A DNA stretch of 64,000 nt, taken from the NCBI GenBank assembly GCA_030248215.1, contig JASANG010001414.1:186001-250000 (forward strand), written 5' to 3'. The notes under the pieces are model-generated. The model was not told the origin of the DNA and ran no database searches. It worked only from the letters and a program-made list of their open reading frames with translations. Below, one piece after another: positions 26,512 through 38,428 of this stretch (its first letter is position 1; each line of letters begins with the position of its first letter). A program made the translations under genes and the position numbers. Source of the stretch: Enoplolaimus lenunculus. Its lineage: Eukaryota > Nematoda > Enoplea > Enoplida > Thoracostomopsidae.

Positions 26512-26973
26512 CTAAACATTAAACACCATATGACATGTAGGGCAAACGGAAATTCTGAGCCTGTGTTTTCAAACGGCTGTAGCAACTTTCCCAGTCGGTA
26601 AAGAATTTTGTGCAGACATCGTACTACAAAATTCGATATATAACGATTCTGTGATTCGAAACTTACACGAATGATTGTGAACTGGCGGTAGGTGCTACAG
26701 ACAACTGAGAAGAATGTCGGCATTGCCGTCAAGATTTCCGGGATAAACTATTTACACAATAACCCAGCACTATTGTTTCATGTAAATGAGTCTATTATAA
26801 AGTTTGGCAGACATTGGCCGAAGATTCAATGTCTTGGCCCTTTTTACTATAAAGTCCGTGCCATTGCCCGGGGAGGCAATAAACCGAGAGTATATACACA
26901 CATACGCACTCTTGTTCACATAAGCATACAGTCAAATATATAATATAAAATATAGGTATATAAAATATAGGTA

Positions 26974-27389
26974 CTGTATTGACCCAAATAAGAGGGGGAG
27001 GAGTAATAAGAGGGGGTCCCCATTTTGAGTCCGAGTCAATTGGAGTCCGTATCCCTAATAAGAGTCCGTAAACGGATAGAGTCCCTAAACCCTAATTAGC
27101 GTCCATAAATGACAATGATACCTAATTATAGCGCATAAATGACTCCCGGGCCAAATATATTTGAGTTGGAAACTTTAAAGCGTACTTAAGTTTTGAAAGT
27201 ACATTCCTAAGCATAACCTTGCATTATCGCTCAAGCTATTGACACAGAACAAATAAACGTTTAATTCAACGGATAATTGCAGTACCGGATATATATCAGT
27301 AACGAAGGGCGGCGGAGCTTGCGTTAGGGGGGTACCCTCTGGAGACGCCAAATAAATATCAGTCCCCCCTTTTATTCGGGTCACTACAG
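26974..27389. mobile_element. pogo/Tigger-like MITE, family J, copy 2
   Basis: The ends CTGTATTGACCCAAATAAG and CTTTTATTCGGGTCACTACAG are inverted and flanked by TA. The interior parallels 12341-12787 in inverse orientation, including the GAGTCCGTA repeats. Confidence 0.75.
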
Positions 27390-27639
27390 TATATAATAAT
27401 ATACATATGAATATATATTCTGAGTATGCGGTGTAGTAGGGGCACTTTTTCACTTTTCGATCAGGGGTTGCATCCCATGACCCCTAGTTTCAAAAGACGC
27501 CACGCAGGATAGAGTGTACGGTCTACCGCCGCGCACGCCTTCTTACTAAGTGGTTGTCATATTAGAACGTCAAAAATACAGGGTAACAGTACTACATAGA
27601 ATATATAAGTGTCTCAATAATGAATTGCTTAATGTGGGG

Positions 27640-27987
27640 TAGGGTACAACCGGAGCTATGCCTTTGGTTCCAGCAGAAATATTGACCTCCGAGTCCGGTA
27701 GAATTTATGCGAAGGTTGCGGCAATTTCGGTAGTAAAATTGTTCATAGTTCTAATACCAAATTTATCTGTTTGTCGCGATTCATTTTAGCTTTTGGCACA
27801 ATTTTGAGCAAAGAGTTGCCAAGATTTTGTAAAAAAATAAGCGTAAAACCAAACGATTTATCAACACATTCCAAATATTTGCCAAAATTAACAAATTTAA
27901 CATCATTTTAACTACTTAATTTCGCCTAACCTCCGGCAAGTTTTGTTGGCCTCTGGCTCCGGTATTTTCCCCTCCGGTTGCAGCCCG
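27640..27987. mobile_element. hAT-like MITE with CTCCGG motif
   Basis: It starts TAGGGTACAACCGGAG and ends CCTCCGGTTGCAGCCCG. CTCCGG/CCGGAG variants repeat near both ends. Flanks ATGTGGGG and GTGTGTGG match at 6 of 8. Confidence 0.55.
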
Positions 27988-28269
27988 GTGTGTGGATCCC
28001 TCCATCCTGCTTAGGGTTCCCTGGACTTGCGGGGGGTGGGGGGCGACAGCCCTCCTGAGAACACAATTAAAGAAAATTTTCTATGTGGGGGAAGTTTTAC
28101 CTAGTGGTGGGGAAAAGTAAAAAAAGTGCCTATATATGTATCATAAATACAGTATATTATAAGTCAAGGAATATCTTCGATGAAAAGCACAAAATTTGAT
28201 TTAATTGAATTTTGAAAAAATTATTTTGAATTCTGATGCAAAATTGAACATTTCACGTGTTATTTAAAA

Positions 28270-28415
28270 ACTTGAGCCAATGTATAGAACAGGGTCATAA
28301 AAGTAGTATAAGGGTATTCCTGAGGCTAAGCCAAGACCTAAGCGTAAAACAAATAAGGCTACTCATAAGCCGAAGCATAGTAAGACATTTTAAACGGTGC
28401 CACCTGTTCCATCTG
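28270..28415. mobile_element. Degraded family M MITE, inverted
   Basis: CCTGAGGCTAAGCC, CCTAAGCG and similar inverted TTAGGC variants between AGCCAATGTATAGAAC and GGTGCCACCTGTTC. No clean ends. Confidence 0.35.
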
Positions 28416-28498
28416 TTCTCAACAGTCCCGTCGCGCATCACAATTATATTTATTGTGTGTGCTCCTGGTTAGTGTTGTGCACCGGCCAGGAAGCAGAC

Positions 28499-28503
28499 GG
28501 CCG
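28499..28503. repeat. Target site duplication GGCCG, left copy
   Basis: GGCCG immediately before the TG end of the LTR; the identical partner is at 39634-39638. Confidence 0.85.
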
Positions 28504-29671
28504 TGTGAGAAGTTCGTGATTTTGACTAAGCCCTGTATCCTGTATCTCCTGTATAGTTCTTTACCTCGATGTATGCTTATCGCTCTGATTTAGTAAAACG
28601 CGGCCGGTAAATGTTTACTGAACCCCAACCCAAATCCTGGATAATACCAATGTTCAATATTTAATACCAGTAAATCACAGGTTATGCAATTTAACTGGGT
28701 TTAATCCAGCCACTGGCATTACCGTTCCCAATACTTTTGCCGTTTTCCAGAATCCGTGTAATTCTAACCCCGTTAGAATCACACCCTGTTAAACCGTGTA
28801 CTCTAACCCCGTTAGAGTTACACCAAATTTCCGACCAATCTAACCCCGTTAGATTTGGCCCAGCCGTTGTAGAATAATAAATCTAACCCCGTTAGATTTA
28901 TTACACTACTTTTCCCAGGTTCCCTTAAATATCCCAAGTTTACTTTAACACATGCCACCAGTATTCTATACTGGGTAATTCCGCGCCTTGCGCAATGCCG
29001 ATTAAATCCGTAATGCCGTAATTTCCTTCACATCCTTAAGCCACCGTGACAAACTTAACCAAGTTCAAGTTCAATCTTACTTACTCAAGATATGTTGGTA
29101 CTCCGTCAATCCGTAAGTCACGTAAAATAAATTGTAACAATACACTCGCCGAAGATATAGAAAAACGCACCAAATCCTACCAGCTATGACTATGATACTG
29201 ATTCCGGTCCTGGCTACCCATATGCATCTCGACCTCATTTGCATTTTGCCGACACCCACAATTGGGTGTCCGCTATGTGGTTGAGGTCCAGAGCCACACA
29301 CCCTGTACAACACTCCATCTACAACAACAACAACAATAACCGGTACAACACCCAATAACAAAGCACCATTGCGGTGCTGACATAGCCTAGCTATGTCGTT
29401 ATTAGCAGATATAGCCAACTCTGAATACAACATTAATCAGCCACATTATACGGCCACGCAGGGCCCAGGTAAGTTTGACATTGCGGACACAGCCGCCATA
29501 GCATCGATTTTAACATTTTCTACGCTTTGTAGCCACGCCTAAGCCTAACTTAAGTTCTAAGAGAGACAAGGTGGAGCCAGGGACTCCCTTAAGTGTGGTT
29601 TTGATTTAAGGTTTTATTTTAGTTTTAGTTTTTAGTTTGAAATGGGTTTAAGTGTGGCACAGCCACCTACA
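28504..29671 (-). repeat. 3' LTR of the retroelement (1168 bases)
   Basis: On the + strand it runs from TGTGAGAAGTTCG to AGCCACCTACA, so the element strand reads TG...CA. It matches 38429-39633 closely and 35038-36316 more distantly. It contains many short perfect hairpins, including four with the core TCTAACCCCGTTAGA. Confidence 0.92.
28761..28902. repeat. Four iterated stem-loops with core TCTAACCCCGTTAGA
   Basis: Perfect inverted repeats at 28761-28779, 28800-28818, 28837-28855 and 28876-28902. Outer arm bases differ between copies yet stay complementary: AT...AT, AC...GT, AA...TT, AATAA...TTATT. The same set recurs in the LTR at 38429-39633, and the last three in the solo LTR. Confidence 0.9.
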
Positions 29672-29680
29672 TCCCCCTTC
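29672..29680 (-). other. Polypurine tract next to the 3' LTR
   Basis: The minus strand reads GAAGGGGGA directly before the LTR end TGTAGGTGG, the usual place for plus-strand priming in LTR elements. Confidence 0.75.
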
Positions 29681-32600
29681 GGCACAGATGCCGACCCTGG
29701 CATCGAACAAATTTTATGGCCCTATTTACTGCCTTTTTTGCCGTCGCTAAAAAGCGTAAATCCACCCAATAACAACAATTAATAACAATAACAAACAACA
29801 ATTTTTAATCATAACCCCAAAATACAATCAAAAGTTCATTACCACTCACTTAAAAATGTCTCCGCCGCAGTTCACGAGGGACGTCTGCATAATAGGCGTC
29901 CAATTCTTCCTGTGTCACCCACGGATTGTCGCGTCCCAACGATCGCGACGCCCGTTGTTGCTGCTGTTGTCGTTCTATTTGACGACTTTCTCGCATTGCC
30001 TGTCGTACGTTCTCCACTTGCTGACTATAATAGCCGCGTCCCGACGCCGCTTGCGGTTGTCCCACGCGACCGCCAACTCGTACCGGGTACCGCTTGTCCG
30101 ACACTTGCCGGACACGCGGCCGTACCCCTGACGTCCCAGCAGGTGGACTACCAGCCACCCCCTGCGTTACCATTCCAGATCCCCGGTACCCAGGCGCTGT
30201 CTGTGATCGCACAGCCGATGCACTATACACCGGATTCGCCTGCCTCGGTCCGATTTTACTCACCACCGACCCTGCAGCCGGTCGTACATATCCGCCCGTT
30301 GGTCTCTTCGGACTAACGCGCGCCCTCTGGGCCATTGCCCTTCTCCTCGCATCCTTGTCGAATCTCCATTTCAACTTTCCGTTCGGCCCTCGCACCGCGA
30401 TATATCCCAGTGCCGGTGGCTGACCCAGACTCGTGCTCGGTTTTTCCTCTGACTCCGACTGCGACCTCACCTTTTTAGGTTGCAGTGTTATCAACTCCTC
30501 CCATAACAACTCTTTCGACTTCTCCTGTGCCTTCGCCTCCTCCTGCTTCTGTATCCGTGGTGACCTCCTTGGCGTCAGCTTCCCTTCTGACCCCTCTTTC
30601 TCTGCCGGCGGAGGCGTCACATACCCCTCCGCCCGCGTTTCCTCTTTCTTCGCCTGCAACGTCACCACCGGTTTCTTTTGTTGCTTTTCCGGAGACGGAG
30701 TTGGCCCTGCTTCCTCCAGCACGTCAAACTCCCCCTCACTCACCGGCTCAAATTCCATTTTCCTTTTCTCCTCCGCCTGTTCGCCGGCCGATTCCGCCTG
30801 CGATTCGGACCGCGTACGAGCTTTGCTCGGACCCGGCTGCACTCCTTCCTGTCCTGCTTCCTGTGTATCCATTGGCTCCGGTCCTCGAGCCGCGTTTTCC
30901 AGGTCGTCGAACAAATACCCTCGACACAAGTCCAGGGCCCTCCTGTTTACTTCGGCAATCCTGGCCAACTCCTCCGTCTCCTTCCGGTCATAATCTTACA
31001 CCATATCCACCAGTTGCTTTCTCGATTCCTCATCCGGTTTTTATTCTCCGGATATGCGTATACCTCCGGGAACCATAGTGCCAAATTCGCTATAGCTCGC
31101 AGCGTGCTCGCTGCCAGCAACTTCTCCGTCTCCTTCTGTACCTCTTTCTGTAACGGCAGCAACTGTAATTTCATTTCTGCCCTTACCGTAGGATCCTTCG
31201 GCACCATTGCCTTTAAGTTTTCCCGTTCTAACTTCCTCCGGAGCGTCCAATACTTTTGATTCGCATGCCCGGGCCATAATCATGGGCCTTATCCTTGCTA
31301 CCTGCGGATCCTTTGGCTTGTCGAACAGTTGCATGATCACATGAGCCGACAGCGTTACAAAGAAATCCGCCGGTGCTCTTCCCCAATGCAGACCGCGCGT
31401 GACCACTGCACGTGCCGCCGCCTCTCTCACTATCCTTGCAAACCATCTCATCACCGCCTGATACACCTGTGGCTCTATATCCACCATGCGGAATAAACAC
31501 GCCGCTAAGCCGCGCTCCGCATAATTCAGGCACTCTAACCATTCCGATATCAAGGCCTCCTTTCTCAAATAGAATTCGAACGCCTTGATTGCTGCCGTCG
31601 CCCAGTGGACCGCTAAATGCCGCAACACGTCCTTCGGTAACCCTACACCCGGTTCTTCCGGCGAATCGTTTCCTTCGAAGTAATTCGCATGCAGCACCTG
31701 TTGATAACCAGCCTTATAGTTGATCAACATGTGCCCCCTTGGCAAGATGACCATGTCCGGAAAAGCAATTATGCCCCTCCCGGGTCGCCTTGTCCGTTGT
31801 GCAATCTGCCAGGCCGTTTGGCCTCGCGCCTCCTGTCTCCTTTGTCCACCCATTGTCCGCGGCACATCCTTTTCACCTATCACTTGCACCGACGCTACCT
31901 CATCCTCTGTGCCGCCGGACAACTCCACTTCCTCAACGTCCATGCGCACCGTTTTCCGTGCACGTCCCGGCGTTAGAGACCTCTGTCTCTTCAACGCTCC
32001 CTTTTGACTCGCAGACGTCCTATCGTCGGACGGCTCCAGTGACTCTTCCCATCTATCCCCAGCGACTCTCTTTCTCAACATGTCATTTTCCTCGGTCAAT
32101 TTCTGCACCTGGTTCTCCAGCTGCCTCTTTTCTCCAACGAGCGTCATGACCTCCTCCAATGCCTTATTCAACTTTTCCATCATCACCTGACGCTCGGTTT
32201 CCTTCTCATTTACTTTTTCCTCAGTCCGCCTCACCAGCTGTTCCGCACCGGACACATGCTCGTGAGCCCTCTGCCACTGATCTCCAGCCGCTAAAACCGC
32301 TGTTTCCAGTTCCACAATCCTTGTCCGGTTCTGCGTTACGCGTTCCGCGTAACCCAGCAAATCTCTCCATGCCTCTACAGCAAACTCCTGATATGCCCAC
32401 AGCTTATTAGCCATGGACATTGCCTCGATATCCGTTTCCTTCCGCAGCGTCCAATTTCCTTCTAAGTCCCGTACATTTGCCTGTACCATCGCGTACGAGC
32501 TCTCGATTTCTGCAACCCCGAATCCCCCTGGTGGGCACATTCTGGTCAACGCTGCGTTCAACCTTTCAATTAACTCTTTATCCTGTAACTGCCTGTTCTC

Positions 32601-35037
32601 GATGTCCCGCTTCAATGCTTCCTCGAGAAACAACGCCGGACTATACTCTGCCAAACCCGACCCTGCTTTCGGAGGGTCCGGTACCATCTCTGCCCAATAC
32701 ACTCCTTTCGGCAACGGCGGTGGAGGAGGAGTTACACACGGCTGCGCTAGGAAGGGCGAACCTTCCACGACCGATGAAGTATCCGTCGGCATCCGTGGGT
32801 ACCTCCCCTCCTGATATGCCTCCGGATCCAGCACTCTCCATTCCTTTTTAACCGAAGCGCGGTCCAATGCGCTTCCGCTATCCACCAGCTGTTTCCCTTT
32901 TCCTACTCCTTTTCCTTTTCCGATTGCCTCTGGTGTGCACAACTGGTCCACACCTGGCTTAGCCGATGGCATATCCATCCGCTCCGCTCCTTTCTCCGCC
33001 GTTCCCGTATCCATTTGTTCCTCCTCGCTTGACCCATTCAAGTTCACCTCCACTACGCCTTCCTTCTTTTTCCATTTCTTTTTCTTTCCATCTGTTTTCT
33101 CTACAGGTGACGTCGCTGTCGACGCCCCCCGACTTGACACACTCGATCGCTTCTGAGCCTCGCCTGACGATGTAGGTTCTCCTTCCGAAACCTCCATCTC
33201 CGTTACATTACTTCCTCTGGTAGACACTGACGCGATCCGCTGTGTGCGATTTTCCTCCAGACGCAGCTCCTCTGCCTCTGTCCATACATTAGCTATAACA
33301 GCTAGCTTCGCCAAATTCATAACCGAAGGCAACGGATCCTCATGAATTTTCCGTATCCGTATACTAGGTGCCCCACTATCCTGCGCTGCGGCCGTAGGTG
33401 ACGATATACACGGCCCCAGGACTTCCTTTTGCCTCTGTAATATCACCGGTCCTTGTACCTGATTACTACTCGCTGACGTCATCGGAGGTAACGGTGCGTT
33501 CAACCCCGGTATCGGTAAGCGATTTGCCCGAAAACATTCGTGCGACGGGTGATTTGTCCTGTTGCAATGAACGCAAGGCGGGAATCTCCCTCCTTGCCCT
33601 CCTTGTGCCTGTCCTTGCCTGTTTCCAGCGTTGCCAGCATTATTCTGCTGCACCGCGGCTCCACTTGCACCCTGTCTACTCGCCTTTACTGGACATTCTC
33701 GTGCTATATGTCCCTGTCCTTCACAAAAGAAGCATGATCCGACTTCCCTTAATTTCCTGACCCGCTCTGAATCCCGTGGCACTTGGTCAGATACAGCCTG
33801 CTGACCCTGTCCTGAACCCTGTGCCTCCGTTTGCTCCTGGTTATTCACACGAGCTCGTCTTGCCTGCTGTCGCCGCGCATTCCCGGCGCCAGTATTTTGC
33901 CTTGCCTGTTGTGCATTCGTCGCACCCGTTTGTTGTTCCTGTTTCAACTCCATTATACTCCCTTTTTCCTTCACGTTCAACGTGCCGTCAGCTTCAAGTT
34001 GCCTCAGCAACTTCAAGGCACGGCGCCGCAACTCCTCAAACGACTCTACTATACCCAGCTGCAGCCGTTGTTTCATTTCCGGGAACGAGTTGTTCACAAA
34101 TGTCTGACACAACAAGTCCCTGCTTTCCTCCGTATTCGCAAACTGTTTCTCCAAATATCTTACCCAGTAAGACTGCAGCACGTCAGCGTATTAGCTCACG
34201 TCCCCTTTTTGCCTGATCCTCTGGAACGCTGCCATTCTATTCGACTGGTCCGTCGATTCTCCAAACCTTTCCTGGAATTCGCGCACTAATTGCCCGAACT
34301 CCTCTGAGCCGTATGGTCCATACCGCTCTTCCAAAATATTCAAATATTGGTCAGCCAGTCCTTTCACATGATTCCTGAAGTGATTTATTTTGGACTCGCT
34401 GTCGACAATTTTAGCCGTCTGCATTACCCGTTCAAATTTCCTGTACCGGATTCCAAAGTCTGAATTGCCTTCGAAATTTTGCAACGGCAATTTCTGCGGC
34501 ATTTTCACCACGATCTGTGGTGCACCCTGATTCGCGTACCCCATATGCTGTGGTACCCGATACTCGCCTATCGGTAACCCATAGGGACAGGGTGGGGTGC
34601 CACCCCTCCTTTCGGCAACTCCTGATTTCCCATCGACATCGAGCAGGCTTGTTCCCCTGCTCCATGCATTCGCGTAGCTTCCCGGTACTCCTTCGTCACA
34701 GATTGCCGGTTAACTTCATCCTTATTTGACACCCGACTAATTCTGCCTGATCTGTGACTCTGCCTTGACTCCGGCCTCTGACCCATTTCACTCTCTAATT
34801 TACTCCACAATTTTCGAAACTTCTCACTATGTTTCGACTTCAGACCCCGTTCGAATGCCCGAGTCAATTCCTTGATTTCGTCATCCTCCTCTTCTGATTC
34901 CTGAATAGACGTCGCTCTCGAGCGTGCTTGAGGCACCCCCGGACTGCGACCTCTATCTTCTTCCACCACCTTCACACTATCCTGACTCCGTGCTCCTATT
35001 CCTTGCACCTGGGTGGAAGCCTGTTGTCGCTGCAACC

Positions 35038-36316
35038 TGTGAGAAGTTCGTGATTTTGCCTTAATCCGGTATCCTGTATCGCCTGTTATGTTCTTTATCT
35101 CGATGTATGCTTATCGCTCTGATATAGAAAAGCCCGCCGGATATTTTTTTATTTTCCCCCCCACCCCAAACCCCATAACACCCAATATACAATATACACT
35201 ACCAGCACATAACACATTTTACACATTTACCCTCACCCCCCGCCCCCAATCCCTCACCCCACCTCTTTATTCTTTTCTTCCCCCCACCTCCTTTCCCCCC
35301 CCCACCCCCTTTTTCCTTTTCCCTCACCCCCCCCACCCCTACCCCTTGATATCCTTATCCCTTCTTATCTCCCCCCCCCCCCCCCCTTCCCCCCCTCCCC
35401 CCCTCTTTCCCCCCCCCCCCACCCCCCCCACCACCCCGTAAAACCGTGTACTCTAACCCCGTTAGAGTTACACCAAGTTTCCGACCAATCTAACCCCGTT
35501 AGATTTGGCCCAGCCGTTGTAGAATAATAAATCTAACCCCGTTAGATTTATTAGACTACTTTTCCCAGGTTCCCTTAAATACCCCAAGTTTCCCTTTTAG
35601 CACATAACACCAGTACCAATACTGGGTAAATTCTGCGCCCTGCGCAACACAACTATATCCGTAATGCCTGATTTCCTTCACATCCTTCAGCCTCCGTGAC
35701 AAGTCTTAACCGAATTCGACTAAGCCTTACTTACCCAAGTCCGCTACTTTCCAAGAGATTCGCAATAAACACCGTAAAAACTGTAGAAATACACAAGCCG
35801 ATAATTGTAAATTCGCGCACCGATTTCAACTAGCCAGAAGTAGATTACTGATTCCGGTCCTGGCTACCCATTTCGGCATCTCGACCTCATTTGCATTTTT
35901 GCCGACACCCACAATTGGGTGTCCGCAATGCGGTTGAGGTCCAGAGCCACACATCCGGTACCTTCAACAACAACAACAATAACTGGAGACACACACAAGA
36001 ACAAAGCACCATATTGGTGCTGACATAGCCTAGCTATGTCCTTATTCGCAGATCCAGCCAACTAAATATGCGATACTAATCAACAAGTACTAAATGGCCA
36101 CGCAGGGCCCCAGGTAAGTTACATTGCGGACACAGCCGCCATAGCATAGTTTTACAAATTTCTACGCCTTGTAGCAACGCCTAAGCCTAACTTAAGTTCT
36201 AAGAGAGACTAGGTGGAGCCAGGGACTCCCTTAAGGTGTGGTTTTGATATAGGGTTTTATTTTATAGTTTTAGTTTTTAGTTTGAAATAGGTTTAAGTGT
36301 GGCATAGCCACCTACA
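35038..36316 (-). mobile_element. Solo LTR inserted inside the LTR element
   Basis: TGTGAGAAGTTCG to AGCCACCTACA, 1279 bases, related to but clearly diverged from the two outer LTRs. CAACC flanks it directly on both sides (35033-35037, 36317-36321), so it is a separate insertion reduced to one LTR and not an internal LTR of a tandem element. It includes an extreme C-rich segment at about 35150-35440. Confidence 0.9.
35150..35440. repeat. C-rich low-complexity tract in the solo LTR
   Basis: Long runs of C broken by A and T, including an 18-base C run, replace the ordinary sequence found at the same place in the outer LTRs. Simple expansion or assembly error are both possible. Confidence 0.8.
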
Positions 36317-37789
36317 CAACCCATGCCCCATGGACATGCGTTGTTCCACTGACCAGTTTGCCAACGGCCCATCCATTTCTAATTGTGGATGCGGCCTGAT
36401 CATGTTTATCCCGCGCGACGGCTCCGTCCCGCTATATGCCTGAGTCCATCTCATGCCTGTTTCCGAACTATTTCCTTCCATCATAACCGGGTTCGGCAAT
36501 GCGTATCTCGGTTCTGGGCGACATGCGCCCGAATCCTCCAAATCCTGTCTCTCGTTCTGATATTCCGCTGTCATCCGAGGATAGAACATGCCTGAATCTA
36601 CAACACCGCCATGTCCTATGCTTCCCTCCGATGCATAAGCGAGTCTATGACTCCCTTGCCGTATGCCTGTATCCTCTTGCCCTCTCATTCCGGTATGCTG
36701 CGCGTCTAACGTCGTTAGACCCGGCGCCCTTATCTCCATCGCCTGTGCTCCTCGCGCAATCATAGTCGATTGCCCGGATATGCCGTTCCCATTCGTCTGG
36801 AATACTGATTCAAGTGATTCCTGACGACACATTGTACTTGGTAACGAAATCTCTTCGATTTCCTTACCCTGTTCCGCCAGAAGCTCGCGTGACATACTTC
36901 GTGTTGTCACCCTGCTTTCACGCGCCGTAGCCCGTGCTACTGATTCCTGTTCTGCTGCCGTAGTCGGGGTCCTGTACAACGGCATTCTCCTTCTCCAAAA
37001 TCGCACTTTCAGCCAATCTCTGTAAACTATTTCCCACACCAGTGTTATTGTGTTTTATATATAAAACACCACTTTTCAGAACGGCCAATTTTTCGTAATT
37101 TTTGGCCCAAAACTTTTTGTCCGGTTCAAAATTTCTTTCAAGAACGTGCTCTGGGTATTTACGAACTATACAGTTCCTAAATATTTCGACCCCAAGCACC
37201 TTCGACGCTTTTTCGACCTTTTCACTTAGCTACTCCCGAGATTCCGTTCAACAGCCCTATTCAGTCACTGAATACGGCACCCGATTTGGAAACTTGCGGC
37301 GTAGCCCCAAGCAAAATGTTCCTAAATCGTTCCTTGAACTCCTTTTCAACTTTTGTTCACGTTTGCCAGCCGCTATCCCGCGTCAGGCAGACTTTCAGCT
37401 CCGGTTTTCACCCGAGATTGCTCCTTATTAGCTAGCTACTTGTTACAAGTACCTAGATTTCGTGCCGGCACCAACCGAATTTTCCGTAAACCCTTATACG
37501 CAAGTGTTAAGGGTTTACTTCCGTCCTTGATATACCCTGAGTCCAATGCCGTATCCTTTTTGCCTTTCTCGCACCTTTTCACGTCACCAGGTCCAAAAAC
37601 AACTGAATTTTTGACAATTTTTCAGATGTTTTTGACCAATACTGCCGATGCCTGTAACCGTTCCGTTTCAAATTTTAACCCGGTACTTACGAACACAATA
37701 GTTCCTAAGTATACCAATTTCACCAGTTTCTGACCGTTTTTCCCAATTTTCGTCTCTTCACCCCGGGGATTTTCACTTCCAATTCGCCT

Positions 37790-38255
37790 GTTCCTGAACT
37801 AGTTCCACGTACTTGCGGCACAGCCCCAAGTATAACCGTCGAACTAATTCGCAACCTGTCCTGTCCGGTAATGTCAGTATCTATTGCCCTTTCGCGCACT
37901 AGATACTCACAGCCCAATATCGCCTTTTTCCTTTTTACGCCTGATTTCGATCCGTTACTCCTGAACCAGTTCCACGTACCTACTTGCGGCACAGCCCCAA
38001 GTATAACCGTCGAACTAATTCACAGCCTGTACTACCCAGTAACGTCAGTATCTATTGCCCTTTCGCGCACTAGATACTCACAGCCCGATGTCACCGATTT
38101 CCTTTTTCGCCTGATTTCAATCCGTTACTCCTGAACCAGTTCCACGTACTTGCGGCACAGCCCCAAGTATAACCGTCGAACTAATTCACAGCCTGTACTA
38201 TCCAGTAATGTCAGTATCTATTGCCCTTTCGCGCACTAGATACCCACAGCCCAAT
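37790..38255. repeat. Three tandem repeats of about 170 bases in the LTR element leader
   Basis: The block with GTTCCACGTAC, TTGCGGCACAGCCCCAAG and TTTCGCGCACTAGATAC occurs three times, starting near 37801, 37969 and 38139. It lies just inside the 5' LTR in element orientation. Confidence 0.88.
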
Positions 38256-38406
38256 TTCCTTTTCCGCCCGTACTCCCTGTTATTTTCCACAACACGATCG
38301 TTCAGATCCTGTGTTTCCAATAACAACCTTTTCCTTTTACTCTCCAGAAATTCCTTTCTCCTTTTTCCAACTATTTCCTTTCACACCGACCACCAACTAA
38401 ATCAGC

Positions 38407-38428
38407 TTCGAGACCGTCGTGGTCACCA
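38407..38428 (-). other. Primer-binding-like site
   Basis: The + strand ends GTCGTGGTCACCA directly before the LTR and is preceded by TTCGAGACC, which resembles the T-loop and 3' acceptor end of a tRNA with CCA. In element orientation the site begins TGGTGACCACGAC. The tRNA species is not identified. Confidence 0.65.

Larger units (their letters stand above)
29850..37200 (-). pseudogene. Gag-like coding region of the LTR element (fossil)
   Basis: Minus-strand open frames cover most of this span, interrupted by the solo LTR at 35038-36316. Parts seen in coding order: a basic/acidic N-terminal portion; a retrotransposon-type capsid region (LQNFEGNSDFGIRYRKFERV); two zinc knuckles of the form CX2CX4HX4C (CFFCEGQGHIAREC and CVHCNRTNHPSHEC); then a very long tail with a strongly predicted coiled coil (ENQVQKLTEENDMLRKRV) and an Arg/Gln-rich end. 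Family knowledge: such knuckles belong to nucleocapsid. The long tail after the knuckles, where protease and reverse transcriptase would be expected, is unusual. The region looks broken, with about three breaks. Confidence 0.8.

Noticed and set aside
30485-32851. Several + strand frames of 100-197 codons
   Set aside because: They are Pro/Ser-rich antisense shadows of the minus-strand Gag-like region.
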